Assembly: GCF_032452875.1 (NCBI RefSeq)
Contig: NC_083897.1
Location: 12,258,854-12,322,853 of the forward strand
DNA: 64,000 bases
Source of the DNA: Bos javanicus
Taxonomy: Eukaryota > Chordata > Mammalia > Artiodactyla > Bovidae
Reading direction: 5' to 3'
The position numbers and the translations under genes are program-made. Positions within the stretch are counted from its first letter, which is position 1. Each line of letters starts with the position of its first letter. This document shows positions 21,761-33,835 of this stretch, piece after piece. Below the pieces are notes generated by a model. That model had not been told where the DNA came from. It did no database searches and saw only the letters and a program-made list of their open reading frames with translations.

Positions 21761-23506
21761 AAGAAATAGAGGAGAACAATAGAATGGGAAAGACTACATA
21801 TCTCTTCAGGAAAATTAGAGATACCAGGGAATATTTCATGCAAAGATGGGCACAATAAAGGACAGAAATGGTATGGACCTAACAGAAGCAGAATATGTTA
21901 AGAAGAGGTGGCAAGAATACACAGAAGAACTGTACAAAAAACATCTTCACAACCCAGGTAATCATGACGGTATGATCATTCACCTAGAGCCAGACACCCT
22001 GGAATGTGAAGTCAAGTGGGACTTTGGAAGCATCATTACGAACAAAGCTAGTGGAGGTGATGGAATTCCAGTTGAGCTATTTCAAATCCTAAGAGATGAT
22101 GCTGTGGAAGTGATGCACTCAATATGTCAGCAAATTTGGAAAACTCAGTAGTGGCCACAGGACTGGAAAAGGTCAATTTTCATTCCAATCCCAAAGAAAG
22201 ACAATGCCAAAGAATGTTCAGACCACCACACAACTGCACTCATCTTACATGCTCATAAAATAATGCTGAAAATTCTCCAAGCCAGGCTTCAGCAACACAT
22301 GAACCATGAAATTCCAGATGTTCAAGCTGGTTTTAGAAAAAGCAGAGGAATCAGAGATCAAATTGGCAACATCTGTTGGATCATTGAAAAAGCAAGAAAA
22401 TTCAAGAAAAACATCTATTTTTGCTTTATTGACTCTGCCAAAGCCTTTGTGTGGATCACAATAAACTGTGGAAAATTCTGAAAGAGATGGGAATACCAGA
22501 CCACCTGATCTGCCTCTTGAGAAATCTCTATGCAGGTCAGGAAGCATCAATTAGAACTGGACATGGAACAACAGACTGGTTCCAAATAGGAAAAGGAGTA
22601 CGTCAGGGTGTTTATTGTCACCCTGCTTATTTAACTTATATGCAGAATACATCATGAGAAACGCTGGGCTGGATGAAGCACAAGCTGGAATCAAGATTGC
22701 CAGAAGAAATATCAATAACCTCAGATATGCAGATGAGACCACCCTGATGGTAGAAAGCAAAGAAAATCTAAAGAGCCTCTTGATGAAAGTGAAAGAGGAA
22801 AGTGAAAAATTTGGCTTAAAACTCAACATTCAGAAAACTAAGATCATGGCATCCAGTCCCATCACTTCATGGGAAATAGATGGGAAAATAGTGGGAAAAA
22901 GTGGCTGACTTTATTTTGGGGGTCTCCAAAATCACTGCAGATGGTGATTGCAGCCATGAAATTAAAAGACGCTTACTCCTTGGAAGGAAAGTTATGACAA
23001 TCCTAGATAGCATATTAAAAAGCAGAGACATTACTTTGTCAACAAAGGTCCATCTAGTCAAGGCTATGTTTTTTCCAGTAGTCATTTATGGATATGAGAG
23101 TTGGACTATAAAGAAAGCTGAGTGCAGAAGAATTGATGTTTATGAACTGTGATGTTGGAGAAGTCTCTTGAGAGTCCCTTGGACTGCAAGGAGATCCAAC
23201 CAGTCCATCCTAAACAAGATCAGTCCTGGGTGTTCATTGGAAGGACTGATGTTGAAGCTGAAACTCTAATACTTTGGCCACCTGATGTGAAGAGCTGACT
23301 CATTTCAAAAGACCCGGATGCTGAGAAAGATTGAGGGCAGGAGGAGAAGGGGACGACAGAGGATGAGATGGTTGGATGGCATCACCGACTCAGTGGACAT
23401 GGGTTTGGGCGAACTCTGGGAGCGGCTGATGGACAGGGAGACCTAGCGTGCTGCGGTTCATGAGGTCACAAAGAGTCAGACACGACTGAGTGACTGAACT
23501 GAACTG
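21761..23506 (+). mobile_element. BovB (RTE) LINE, 5'-truncated
   Basis: 1.75 kb of BovB from the RT region to the 3' end, which terminates in the typical tgactgaactgaactga. A probable target duplication is atacctaaa (21752-21760) and atacataaa (23507-23515), one mismatch. Confidence 0.94.
21846..23495 (+). pseudogene. BovB ORF2 reverse transcriptase remnant
   Basis: RTE-type ORF2 in five overlapping pieces (21846-22151, 22263-22481, 22451-22657, 22615-22908, 22901-23152). A premature TAG replaces a Trp codon at about 22149. Frameshifts occur near 22450 (in the FIDSAKAF box), near 22605 (GVRQG box) and near 22900. The catalytic box reads YADE rather than YADD at about 22725-22736, a lost second aspartate. 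The endonuclease domain is absent. Non-functional. Confidence 0.88.
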
Positions 23507-24127
23507 ATACATAAATTCTTTAGTGTTCTATCTGGAATATATTATTTCACAATACATGTGAGTGCATCTCCATAAAATTTCTGAAATGCCCATAAAATAC
23601 ACTTCTCTATATTAAGAAAAAGTTGCTTCTACAGGATCTTCCCTGCATAATCTGCTCTTTCTTATACAATATACTCTTTAAGAAAAGTCAAATTTGCAAA
23701 CTTGAATGCAGCTGATTGGTCAAGTGAATGGTGCACCAGCAGAAAGAACCCATGAATGATCTGGGCAAAAGGATATCCAATCATTTCTAAGGGGATTTTG
23801 TATTAACTGTCCCACAGAAATTGGTAATAAATCAACCCAATCAAAACATCTCGAGAAGTATAAATGCTAAATGAGTAAAAGGAAGGTGTGTTACTCAGCT
23901 CAGGTTGCTATCCCAAGTCATAATGAATAATATTTCCTATTTCCTATGAAGATCAGGACATATTCCAATGTTAGAAATCCTGAGATTGTATTGACAGTGT
24001 GATAAATGAAATTATTTTTTCCATGCCCTTGCAATAAATGTCTATCACTAAAGGTAATCTGATTTTATTTTCTTTGAAACCCAAATAATTACAGTTTAAC
24101 CCATGTGTTCTCACTAAGTGGCACAAA

Positions 24128-24147
24128 TAGTAGTAGTAGTAGTAGGG
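24128..24147. repeat. (TAG)n microsatellite
   Basis: Six uninterrupted TAG units and part of a seventh. Confidence 0.9.
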
Positions 24148-24214
24148 TGGAAGTAGATAGCAGAAGGAATGAAGGAGAGAAAAGAATCAAGGTAATGTAA
24201 AGTAAAATTACATA

Positions 24215-24375
24215 TGCACACTCCATATGTCCTGGGACTATGCATGTGCTATCATTAAGCTTCACAGCCATCCAGTGAGATAGGACTCATTATTTAGATG
24301 GAAAAACTAAAGAATAGGTAGTAAACTGTCTTCAAATCCCAAAGCTTAGAAGTAGAGAATAATTTTCTTTCCACC
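24215..24375 (-). mobile_element. MIR SINE
   Basis: Antisense MIR text: ctatcattaagcttcacagcc... gatggaaaaactaaagaatagg... aaatcccaaagcttagaagt. Diverged but collinear with MIR. Confidence 0.65.
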
Positions 24376-25002
24376 ATATCTTCAGCATAAGACAAGTCAA
24401 GCATTTCCCTACTTTTAGTTTAGAATGAAACTCAAGTACACCAAAATTGGTCTTTTTCCTCCCTTACTTTTAGGATAATTGTCCTATTACTCCAAACTAA
24501 TGTTTACCCTTATCACTTGCTTTCAAAGGCTATCATCCTGTATTAAGCTTCAGATCATTTGTGGTGAATCAAAGCCTAACAGATTACTCATTGCTAATTA
24601 AATAGCCTGATTCTGTCCACTGAAGCTAATGCATTAAAGTATTTAATGTTTGTTTGGTAAACTGCTTTACTAAATGCTCCTTTGACTTTTATTGGTAATA
24701 CACATTAAGCATTTATGGCCTGTGAAAGCATCTTCTCATCCAGTTTATGCTGTTACTATTTACAGTTTGTTAATGAAATAACATTAACTTCCTTCAAATC
24801 AAAAGTCGTTTTTGTTCTCCTCTTTAACTTTTATTGTATAGCATGAAGAATAACTCACTAAAATGTGGATGAACTATGCTTTTACTAGTAGTTTTTCTAT
24901 AAAGGAAATGATACTCTTCTAAACCCAGTGCACTTCAGGATTCAATCGGTGACAATGCTCCAGACCAGACATAGGCTAATTCCCTTTCTTTAGCTCACAT
25001 CT

Positions 25003-25211
25003 GGGCTTCCTTGGGTGGTTCAATGGTAAAGAATCCACCTGCCGATTCAGGAGATGTGGGTTCAATCCCTGGGTCAGGACAATACCCTGGAGAAGGGAAT
25101 GAGTACACACTCCAGTGTTCTTGCTTGGGAAATCCCATGGATAGTGGAGCCTGGTGGACTACAGTCCATGGGGCCTCAAAAGAGACATGACTTAGCTACT
25201 AAACAACAACA
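25003..25211 (+). mobile_element. Bov-tA SINE
   Basis: Sense copy from gggcttccttgggtggttcaat to ctactaaacaacaacaa. The flanks agctcaca (24992-24999) and agcttaca (25212-25219) form a one-mismatch target duplication. Confidence 0.93.
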
Positions 25212-25219
25212 AGCTTACA

Positions 25220-26220
25220 CTCTCTTTTAACTGCCCTGAAATCTCCCTTGGGTACTTATAGGTTTCAGCCATAATAACAAAGCCTAAGAATTCTGACTTC
25301 CTCACTTTTACTGTGATTTGACTTCTTTTAATACTAATCTTTCATTTAAACTTTCTGATATGGGTTTCTTAAAGTCTGATTAACTTTCTTCAGGTGGAGC
25401 TGCTCCAGAAGAAAACAATGTGAGAAGAGTTTGGGACACATACACAGTGCCCTTAGTCTTTGAAGACTAAATCTGAGTATCTGAGCATCCTCACTTAAAG
25501 GAAGAATACTTATTTCATTGATGGTCCATTTTATGCAGTTTTTACACATATGATATAGTAGAAAAACATTAAGTCTAAGTTTCCCAACTTCTCGTTTTGA
25601 TGTCCTGAATCATTTTGATCTTTCTGCTTCTTGGTTAAAAAATGTTGATCCTCTAATTATAGCTGAAAATGCTCAAAAGGAGGCTAATTGCCAAAATGGC
25701 TGATTAATTCATTCTCTGTGGTTACCTGGGTTCCTAGTCACTCAATAACAAGCAGCATCTAGGGATGTTCTGACCTTTCAGGGAAGCTACCTATAACATA
25801 AACTACAGATGAAAGGAAAGCACAGTCCCTAATGTGCTGTGTCAGTGCTCAAAGAGAATGTTAAAAGACCCATGAAAACCAAATGCCTTGCTCTACAATT
25901 TGGTTAATTCAATAATTTTGAGTAGACACCACACATTTCAAAAGTTTGTTTTACCTGTGTTTATATTATGGATCTCTGAAGGTGATTTATTTAACAGAAA
26001 CATTTTAGTCCAAGATTCCTATGTGACCACTGGAAAGAACTGCAGTAACTGCAAAAACTGAGTGATATTGAGAAAGAATCATTTATATTGAAAACTTAGA
26101 AGGAACAAGTTACCCTAGGAATATCAATTACCTGTCTGGGTATTTGCAAAGTGCCTCTCTCTGTCATATGAAGTCATTAGAAACTCAAAATGAAACAAAG
26201 AAACTTTGTGGAGAAGACAT
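25220..26220. other. unassigned sequence
   Basis: No gene, no repeat that I recognise. Confidence 0.3.
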
Positions 26221-26455
26221 TTTTTTTTAATTTATTTTTAATTGAAGGATAATTACTTTACAGAATTGTGTTGGCTTTGACCAAACATCAACATGAATCA
26301 GCCACAGAAATATATATATTCTCATCCTCCTGAAATTCCTTCCCACCTCCTTCCACATCCCACCCCCCTAGGTTGTTATCAGAGCCCCGGTTTGAGTTCC
26401 CTGAGTTGTACAGCAAATCCTCACTGGCTATCTATCATCCCTCTACATGGTTACA
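26221..26455 (-). mobile_element. L1 3' UTR fragment, antisense
   Basis: T8 start (26221-26228), then aattactttacagaattgtg and ccaaacatcaacatgaatc: the antisense L1 3' UTR of an artiodactyl family older than the L1_BT copies here, running to about atggttacatcagg. Confidence 0.8.
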
Positions 26456-26775
26456 TCAGGAATACACCTTCAGACACAGAAGATCTTGCAGAACACCAGC
26501 TGAGAGCAGGCAGGCGTACCTGACCACTGTAGAATATATAGAACCATGCAAAACTCAGTAGGATGAAGGAAGTAGAGGGAAAAAGAAGAGAGTTAGCAGG
26601 ATTGTACCTGCCCTTTGCAGGTGGGGGAACTAAAGCAGGGTTCCTATCCCCACATCGAGGCAATTCTTTGAAACAGAGGAGAAATATTTGAGGCTGAGAG
26701 TGAAGCAGCTGATCTGCAACAGTCTAAATGAAATGAGAATCACACAGACAGTCCTTGCCACAGCCATATGTACCC
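26456..26775 (+). mobile_element. probable old artiodactyl L1 5' UTR fragment
   Basis: Phrases such as agaacaccagctgagagcag, aactcagtaggatgaagga and gcaggtgggggaactaaagc look like an L1 5' UTR with its CpGs decayed to TG/CA. It directly abuts the antisense L1 3' end. Assignment rests on recollection of family sequence only. Confidence 0.45.
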
Positions 26776-29448
26776 CCGACATATTTTCTTTTTGAATGCA
26801 ATGTCACTTTGTGAGAAAGCTGTCCTTGTTTGTGTTGATCTTAAGGAAAAATTTTCTCTAAGTATCTGACAAAAATTATAGGTGTGGTGGGTATTTTGTT
26901 TATTGTTTTATTTAAAATGCAAGTTAGTGACTTACAAAAATATCCATCTTCTATACATATGAGTTTACACAATGAACTATCTGTAGATAATCATTTATAG
27001 ATTTTCATCAATCTAAAATGAAAAAGTTACAGCTATCAACAATTACTTTAAATGTCAAAGAACTAAAAGGTCGAATCAAAAGATATAGGTTGGCTGATTG
27101 GATAAGAAAAATAAGACCCATCTAAATGCTAACTACAAGAGCCTAATTTCAGACCTAAAGACATTCACAAACTGAAAGTGAAGGGATGGTAAAAGACATT
27201 TCAAGAAAACAGAAATGACAAAAAAGTGGAAGTAGCCATACTCTCATCAGACAAAGTAGACTTTAAAACAGTTGATACAAAAAGACAATGAGGGCATTAT
27301 GTAATGAAAAAGGATCAATACAAGAAGAGGATATTACATTTGTTAACCTATATGCACCCAAATACAGAACCAGTCTCAACAAAGTTGGCATAGAAGGAAT
27401 ATATCTTAAGATTTTATTACGACAAACCCATAGCAAACAGCATACTCTATGGCTTAAAGACAAGAATGCCCAGTATTATTAATTCTATTAACATAGAATA
27501 GGAAGCTTTATTTACAGCAATCAGACAAGAAAGACATAAAAAGCATCCAAATTCGAAGGGAAGAAGTAAAACAGTCACTGTTTGCAAATGACATGACATT
27601 ATATATAGAAAATGTTAAAGTCTTCACTAAAAAAAATCTATCTGAACTAACAAATAAATTTAGTAAAGCAGCAGGATCTAAGGTTAAGAGAAATCAGTTC
27701 CTTTTCTAGACACTGATAATGAACTATTGGAAAGAGAAGGCAAAAAAATCCTGTTTAAAATTATATCAAAAAGAAAAAAATAACTAGGAATAAGCTTAAC
27801 CAAGGAGGTAAAAGACATGTATTCAGAAAACTATTAATAATTAATGAAGGAAATTGAAGATATACAAAGAAATGTATAGATATTCCATGTTCTTAAAATG
27901 GAAGAATTGATACACCTAAAATGTCCATACTACTGAAAACAATCCATACTACTGAAAACAATCAACTGATTTAATGCAAGCCCTAGCAGAATACAAATGA
28001 TATTTTTCACAAAACCAGAACAAATAATTGTAAAATGAATATGGAACCACAAAGACCCTGAATTGCCAAAGAAATCTTGAAAAAAAAGAACAAAGCTTGC
28101 GGTATCACCCTCCCTTACTTCAAAATATACTACAAGACTATTGCAATCAAACATCATGGTATGGTACTAAGACAAAAAGAAAAAAAGACAAATAGATAAA
28201 TGGAACAGAATAGACAATCCAGAAGGAAACCAACAAATCTAAAGTCAATTAATCTATAACAAAGCTGTTAAGAACATACAATGGAGAAAATAGTCTCATT
28301 AATAAGTTGTGCTGGAAAAGATGGGCAACTACATGTAAAACAATGAGATCAGTATACTTCCTCACATCATATACAAAAATAAACACAAAATGGATTAAAC
28401 ACCTGTACGACCTAAAACAATTTTTACAAGAGGACATCAGCAGAACACTGACATAAATCGTAGAAACATTTTTTGATCTATCTCCTGGTGCAAAAGAAAT
28501 AAAAACAAAAATAAAAAAAATGGTTCTAATTAAACTTAAAAGCTTTTGCACAGCAAAAGAAACTGTAAAAAAGATAAAAAGACAACCCTCAGAATGGGAG
28601 AAAATATTTGCAAATGAAGCAACTGACAAAGGATTAATCTCTAAAATATACAAAGAACTTCATGCAACTCAATATAAAAAAATGTAAAAAATGGGCAGAA
28701 GAACTAAATAGAAATTTCTTGATATATGATATACAAATGGCCAAGACACAAATGAAAAGATACTCAATATCACTAATTATTGGAGAAATGCAAGTCAAAA
28801 CTACTATGTGATGTGACCTCACATCAATCAGAATCGCCATCATTACAAAATACAAACAATAAATGCCAGAGAGGTTGTGGAAAAAGGGATTCTTCTTACA
28901 TTTTTGGTGGAAATGTAAACTGATACAGCCACTGTGGAGAACGGTATAAAGGTTCCTTAAAATAATAAAAATTGAGCTACTGTATGACACAGTAATCTCA
29001 CTACTGGGTATATACCCAGAAAAAACCATAATTTAAAAAGACACATGAACCCCCAATGTTCACTGCAGCACAGTTTACAATAGCTAGGACATGGAATTAA
29101 CCTAAATGTCCATCAACAGAGAAGTGGATAAAGAAGATGTGGTACATAGGCACAATGGAATATTGTTCAGCCATAAAGGAACAAAATTTGGTTATTCATA
29201 GAGATGTGGGCGAATCAAGGGACTGTCCTATAGAGTGAAATCAAAAAGAGAAAAGTAATGCATATTAACATATATATGTGGAAGCTGAAAAAAATGGTAT
29301 AGACTATGTTATTTACAAAGCAGAAGTAGAGACATAGATGTAGAGAACAAACATATGGATATCAAGGGGATGGGGGATAGGATGAACTTGAAGATTAGTA
29401 TTGGCATATATACACTATTGCTAGTATGTATAAATTAAATAACTAATG

Positions 29449-29509
29449 GCAGGCTGCGGTCCATGGGGTCACAAAGAGGTAGACATGACTGAGCAACTGA
29501 ACTGAACTG
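29449..29509 (+). mobile_element. 61-bp BovB-type 3' terminus
   Basis: gcaggctgcggtccatgggg... agcaactgaactgaactg is the last 61 bp of BovB (or of a BovB-tailed SINE). It is inserted in the L1 3' UTR, which reads through on both sides (aactaatg | atgagaacat). Short target duplication aatg. Confidence 0.85.
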
Positions 29510-29588
29510 AATGAGAACATACTGTATAGCACAGAAAACTCTATTCAATGCTCTGTGGTAACCTAAATCGCAAGGAAATCCAAAAAAT

Positions 29589-29592
<4 letters not shown>

Positions 29593-29628
<36 letters not shown>
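29593..29628. repeat. (TA)n microsatellite
   Basis: About 18 TA units grown from the TA-rich part of the L1 3' UTR. Confidence 0.93.
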
Positions 29629-29630
<2 letters not shown>

Positions 29631-29739
29631 TCATTTTTCCATAAAGTAGAAACTAGTACAACATTGCAGAACAACTCTATTTCAATATAAACTTTAAAAA
29701 ATGTCATATCTTTGTATGATGACAGATGGTTACTAGACT

Positions 29740-29990
29740 TATTGCAGATCATTTGAAATGTATAGAAATATCAAATCACTATGCTGTACACCAGAACCTA
29801 ATACAGTATTGTATGGATACGTTAATTATATTTCAAAACAAATGAACTCATAGAAAAATAGATCAGGCTTACAGTTGTCAGAAGAAGGGTGTGTAGGGGG
29901 CACTGAATGAAGGTAGTCAAAAAATAGAAGCTTCCAGTTACAAGATAAATTAAGAACTACAGATGCAATGTACAACATAATATAATTAAC
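29740..29990 (+). mobile_element. old L1M 3' UTR
   Basis: gatcatttgaaatgtatagaaatatc... gctgtacaccagaacctaat and aagcttccagttacaagata match the 3' UTR of mammal-wide L1M families in sense. Confidence 0.65.
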
Positions 29991-30390
29991 ACTGCATTTG
30001 GTTCACATAACCACAAACTCCACCATCAACCTTATCAATTTATCATGGCTGGTAACAGTAACTGAAATTTTCCCTTTGTATTTTATCTTCTCCAAGTAAT
30101 TTTCTGACAAATTCAATCTATGTTTATTCCTTCATCCTTCATTTACTTTTCACTAATGTATACAACAGATGCAATTTCAGACTACAAAATTTTCTTTTGA
30201 TTAGTTCTAGCTAGAAATACTGACATCCTCAACAATATTAAAACCTCCCAATGCTATTAAGAAAATTTATTTTTCCATGCAATTCTGTTGAATAAACCCA
30301 AAGAGGCTCTCTCTTCTTTACTATAGATTATGTGCTTAACAATAGAATAACTATCTCATAAATGAATACTGATATGTGACAACAAGGAAG

Positions 30391-30393
<3 letters not shown>

Positions 30394-30431
<38 letters not shown>
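30394..30431. repeat. (TA)n microsatellite
   Basis: About 18 TA units. Confidence 0.93.
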
Positions 30432-31397
30432 CTACCCTAGAAATAAAGCATATTTCCTCTCCAATTTATACATTGTATCTTTCTTAAAGCAAACTATTAT
30501 CAAAAAATAAAATGCAAAACAAGAAATATCAAGTGAGACTGTTATAAAATTTTTTTGAAATTGTTCATCATAAAATACAAGGAGATGTTTTAAAAGTGTT
30601 TGCAATTTAACTGCATTTCCATCTTGTTTCCTTGATTTTTTGAGTAATCTGTTCCATAATGTGTTTTTATAATTGAGGGAGATGAAAAGTGAAATTGATA
30701 AAGATGCATAATTGGTTTCTCTTTTTATTGGGTGCTTCTGTTCAGATTTTTATGTTGTCTTCCTGCAGAATGTTAAAATTCAAAGAAGATTTTGCAGATG
30801 GTGTTTTAAATATTTTTTTCTCTAAGCTGTTTCAGTACACAGTATTATGTTCTATGTCTTACAAGAAATAATTAGTCTTAAGAAGCAAGACGATCTTGAG
30901 ATATGTTGGGATTTTTTTTTCTAGCTTGAACAAAATGTAACTTAAATGGACATTATAGAAGAAATTTACATACCTCCAATTATAATCAAATACTTCATTC
31001 CTGAGAAATCTGGGTGAAATCCCTCACAAGTGTTTTTGAACCACACACACACAAAATGGTTCCTCAAATAACAAACAGCTTGCTTTCAGAAATTTCCAAG
31101 AGCTATATCTGGCATCAAATGTTAATTCAGGTTATCACATAACATTGTGATACTTGGTTTGAGGATATCTGGGCTGATACACTAAATCAAAGAAACACTT
31201 ATAATTTGATTATGTTCTCTCATATGTTATAATTATTGACCCATAAAATATAAATAATTACATAAAAGGTCCTCCAAATTATACAGGTAATTAAATGTAA
31301 ATTAGAGATACCTTAATCAGGTCTTGTAATCCATATGCCCTGGACCTGGAATACATGAATATATTCAAAAAAAGTAATTTAAATAGATAAATATATA

Positions 31398-31515
31398 GGG
31401 AGGAAGGGGGAAAGAGAGAAAGAAAGAGCTAGATTGGATGGATGAATAAATGGATAGATGAATGGATCAACTGATGTGGATGGCTGGGTAGATAAATATA
31501 GATGGATGGATATCT
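31398..31515. repeat. imperfect GGAT/GATA and GGAA low-complexity tract
   Basis: Runs such as gggaggaagggggaaagagag, followed by repeated ggatggatgaataaatggat and gatggatggatatc units. Confidence 0.8.
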
Positions 31516-31557
31516 AGATATTAAGAGAATATATTGTCATGAAAAATAAATGTTGAA

Positions 31558-31600
31558 TTATGGCAAAACCAATACAATATTGTAAAGTAAAAAAATAAAT
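31558..31600 (+). mobile_element. 43-bp L1_BT 3' terminus
   Basis: ttatggcaaaaccaatacaa... tattgtaaagtaaaaaaata is the extreme L1_BT 3' end with an A-rich tail. It is a drastically 5'-truncated insertion. Confidence 0.75.
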
Positions 31601-33597
31601 AAATTAGTTATTACAATAAATCAAAAAAATCCAAAAGATTTTACAAATAAGTCAAAAAATAAGAATAATAAATGTTTATCGTGAGTAAAAAATAAATAAA
31701 TAAATAAATGCTATAGAGTTCTATAACTGTACAGAATTCTTGTGAGGAACCTGACTAAATAATTCAAACTAAATTGCTTCAGACATGATTCAATTCAATT
31801 AGGTTACAAGAATAATATTGTGGCTTCTGGATGTAATAAGAAAACTTCTTAGCACCAGTAAATCAAGATCATTCAGTGATTCCTTATGTCAATATTACAT
31901 ACTTAGTCCCTACTGTGAGCTCAGAGACTGAGTGCTTTGGTTGGAACACACTATAAGCGAAAGCATTAACCTGTTCCTTAAGGTAATTTTATTAGTTAGA
32001 GGCCAACACCAGACACATATACACACAAACATATACTTTGAACTCAGTTGGACCAAATTTATTAACCAATCTATGTCCAAATGTGACAAAATATGATGAC
32101 CTTCCAATATTCCCATCAACTGAAATATTTATTTTCATAATATTTTACTTTTCTTTTCTAAGGAAGTACGAGCAATATTTTGAAATAAGTAGAAATAACA
32201 GAGGTATGAAGGAAAATGTTGACTTTGTAGATTTTATAGTATTGGAAATTGCTTTTTTTGTATTATGCTTTTATTTTGCCCTTTTCTTCTGTAATGAACT
32301 TCTCACCATAAAATTGATTTCAAGCATAAATATCTATTTGCTTGGCCAAAGCTTATTATATCTTCTTGGCTTTGATTTTAATTATTATAAAGTAGCATTT
32401 GATGAACTTTTGGTGGAAAAAATCCTACTCTCAGCATGACTGATTGTTAGGTTCTGGTGCTGAGTGAAGCTGTTTAAAATATTTGTAAGTGCTTTTTGAT
32501 GAATAACTGTTAAATACAGTTTTGAGAATACTGATTTTTAAACCCAATCATGCTGTTTTAAGAAAAAGAGGAAGAAGCAAAAGTATAAGCTAATTGTAAG
32601 ATGTGGCTAAAAGAAGCTAATCTATTCTTAACCTTACTTCATAAGTGACAGCAAAATTAAATGGAGACAATCATGAATCACAGGAGGATGAGAGTTGGGT
32701 AACTAATTGGCCTATTTTCTGTGCTGTCAGAATCCTCTCAAGCAATTTTCTTCAATTATAACTGCAAATCAGCATGCTATTTCCTCCACATGAACTATCT
32801 GTTGCCTGAGGACTAACTAGGTATCCTGGGATAACTCATGATGAATTGTTAGAGACCATTTTCCACTAGTGAGTCATTACAGGGAGTTCATAGTGAAATA
32901 CCAGCATTAAAACTCTCTAAAAATTCAGGGTGAAAATATTCACAAAAAGTGCATTATGTGTAAAAGGATGACTGCCTTGGTCATCAACAAAAATTAGATC
33001 ATTCTGCTATCAAACTCCATGAAATAATAAAGAAAGCAAAACAGACATCAAAATATTGCCCTCATGTGCTGAACTCTCTGCTGGATATAGTTGGTCCCCT
33101 AGTATCAATTAAATACTGTGCTAGCCAGAGACTGCTGGTAGCTTCAGTTCGAACTGTGCCTTTTCTGTAGTTTTAACACAATCAAACTGTTATTCAGAAT
33201 GAATTACATCCTCTCTTATTTCACCTTGTTAAATCATTTCCTACATTTAATCTTGTGTTCCACACATCAACATCCCTATCATGTTCTACTAAAGATGAAA
33301 AAAAGCACTATAATTTCAGGTTTTCACTTTAAAAATCATTAATTAGCCAAATGCTCTTCTTCCAAAATTCATATCCCTTTATGCAATACAGTAGGTATGT
33401 GACAGGTAAAGTTCAAGAACTACCAGGAAAGTGACCCAATCTTCTATGGAAATACCCAGTTGAAAACAAGAAAATAAAATGTTTGGGGAGAACTTCTAAA
33501 GTACAAGCTAAATATCTTTATAATAGGCTTTTTGGGTTTAGGAGTCTAACGTGTCATCCAATATATTAAAATCCATATAATAAAAAAACATTAATAT

Positions 33598-33835
33598 GAA
33601 ACTCCAGTACTTTGGCCACCTCATGGAAAAGTTGAAAAGACTCTGATGCTGGGAGGGATTGGGGGCAAGAGGAGAAGGGGACGACAGAGGATGAGATGGC
33701 TGGATGGCATCACCGACTCGATGGACGTGAGTCTGAGTGAACTCCGGGAGTTGGTGATGGACAGGGAGGCCTGGCGTGCTGCGATTCATGGGGTTGCAAA
33801 GAGTCGGACACGACTGAGTGACTGATCTGATCTGA
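33598..33835 (+). mobile_element. BovB LINE 3' end
   Basis: Last 240 bp of BovB, well conserved (ggccacctcatggaaaag ... gagtcggacacgactgagtg), ending actgatctgatctga, a variant of the usual terminal pentamer repeat. Confidence 0.94.

Larger units (their letters stand above)
23516..25002. other. repeat-poor island
   Basis: No gene or young transposon. It holds a (TAG)6 microsatellite (24128-24147) and a MIR relic (24215-24375). About 24540-24840 is non-repetitive AT-rich sequence with several homeodomain-type TAATTA/ATTAAT-like words (see findings). Confidence 0.5.
27020..29700 (+). mobile_element. old L1, ORF2 to 3' UTR
   Basis: Sense ORF2 from the endonuclease region (tatcaacaattactttaaatg, 27034) through RT (about 27540-27620; the catalytic box reads FAND, so the first aspartate is lost) and the C-terminal domain. 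The 3' UTR (29270-29700) holds a (TA)n expansion and a 61-bp BovB insertion. A 19-bp tandem duplication (ccatactactgaaaacaat) lies at 27925-27943 and 27944-27962. The EN-RT linker region is missing near 27370-27480. Many stops. Confidence 0.78.
30432..33597. other. long stretch without gene or young LINE
   Basis: It holds purine-rich and GGAT/GATA-type low complexity (31398-31515), a 43-bp L1 3' terminus (31558-31600) and an AAAT tract (31688-31709). The rest is unassigned. An open frame of 133 codons at 32038-32439 has strongly AT-driven composition and no recognisable domain, so I do not call it a gene. Confidence 0.4.

Noticed and set aside
32038..32439. 133-codon open frame in a region without transposons
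   Set aside because: Phe/Ile/Tyr-rich composition follows from the AT-rich DNA. No domain, signal peptide with a plausible context, splice structure or codon bias supports a gene.
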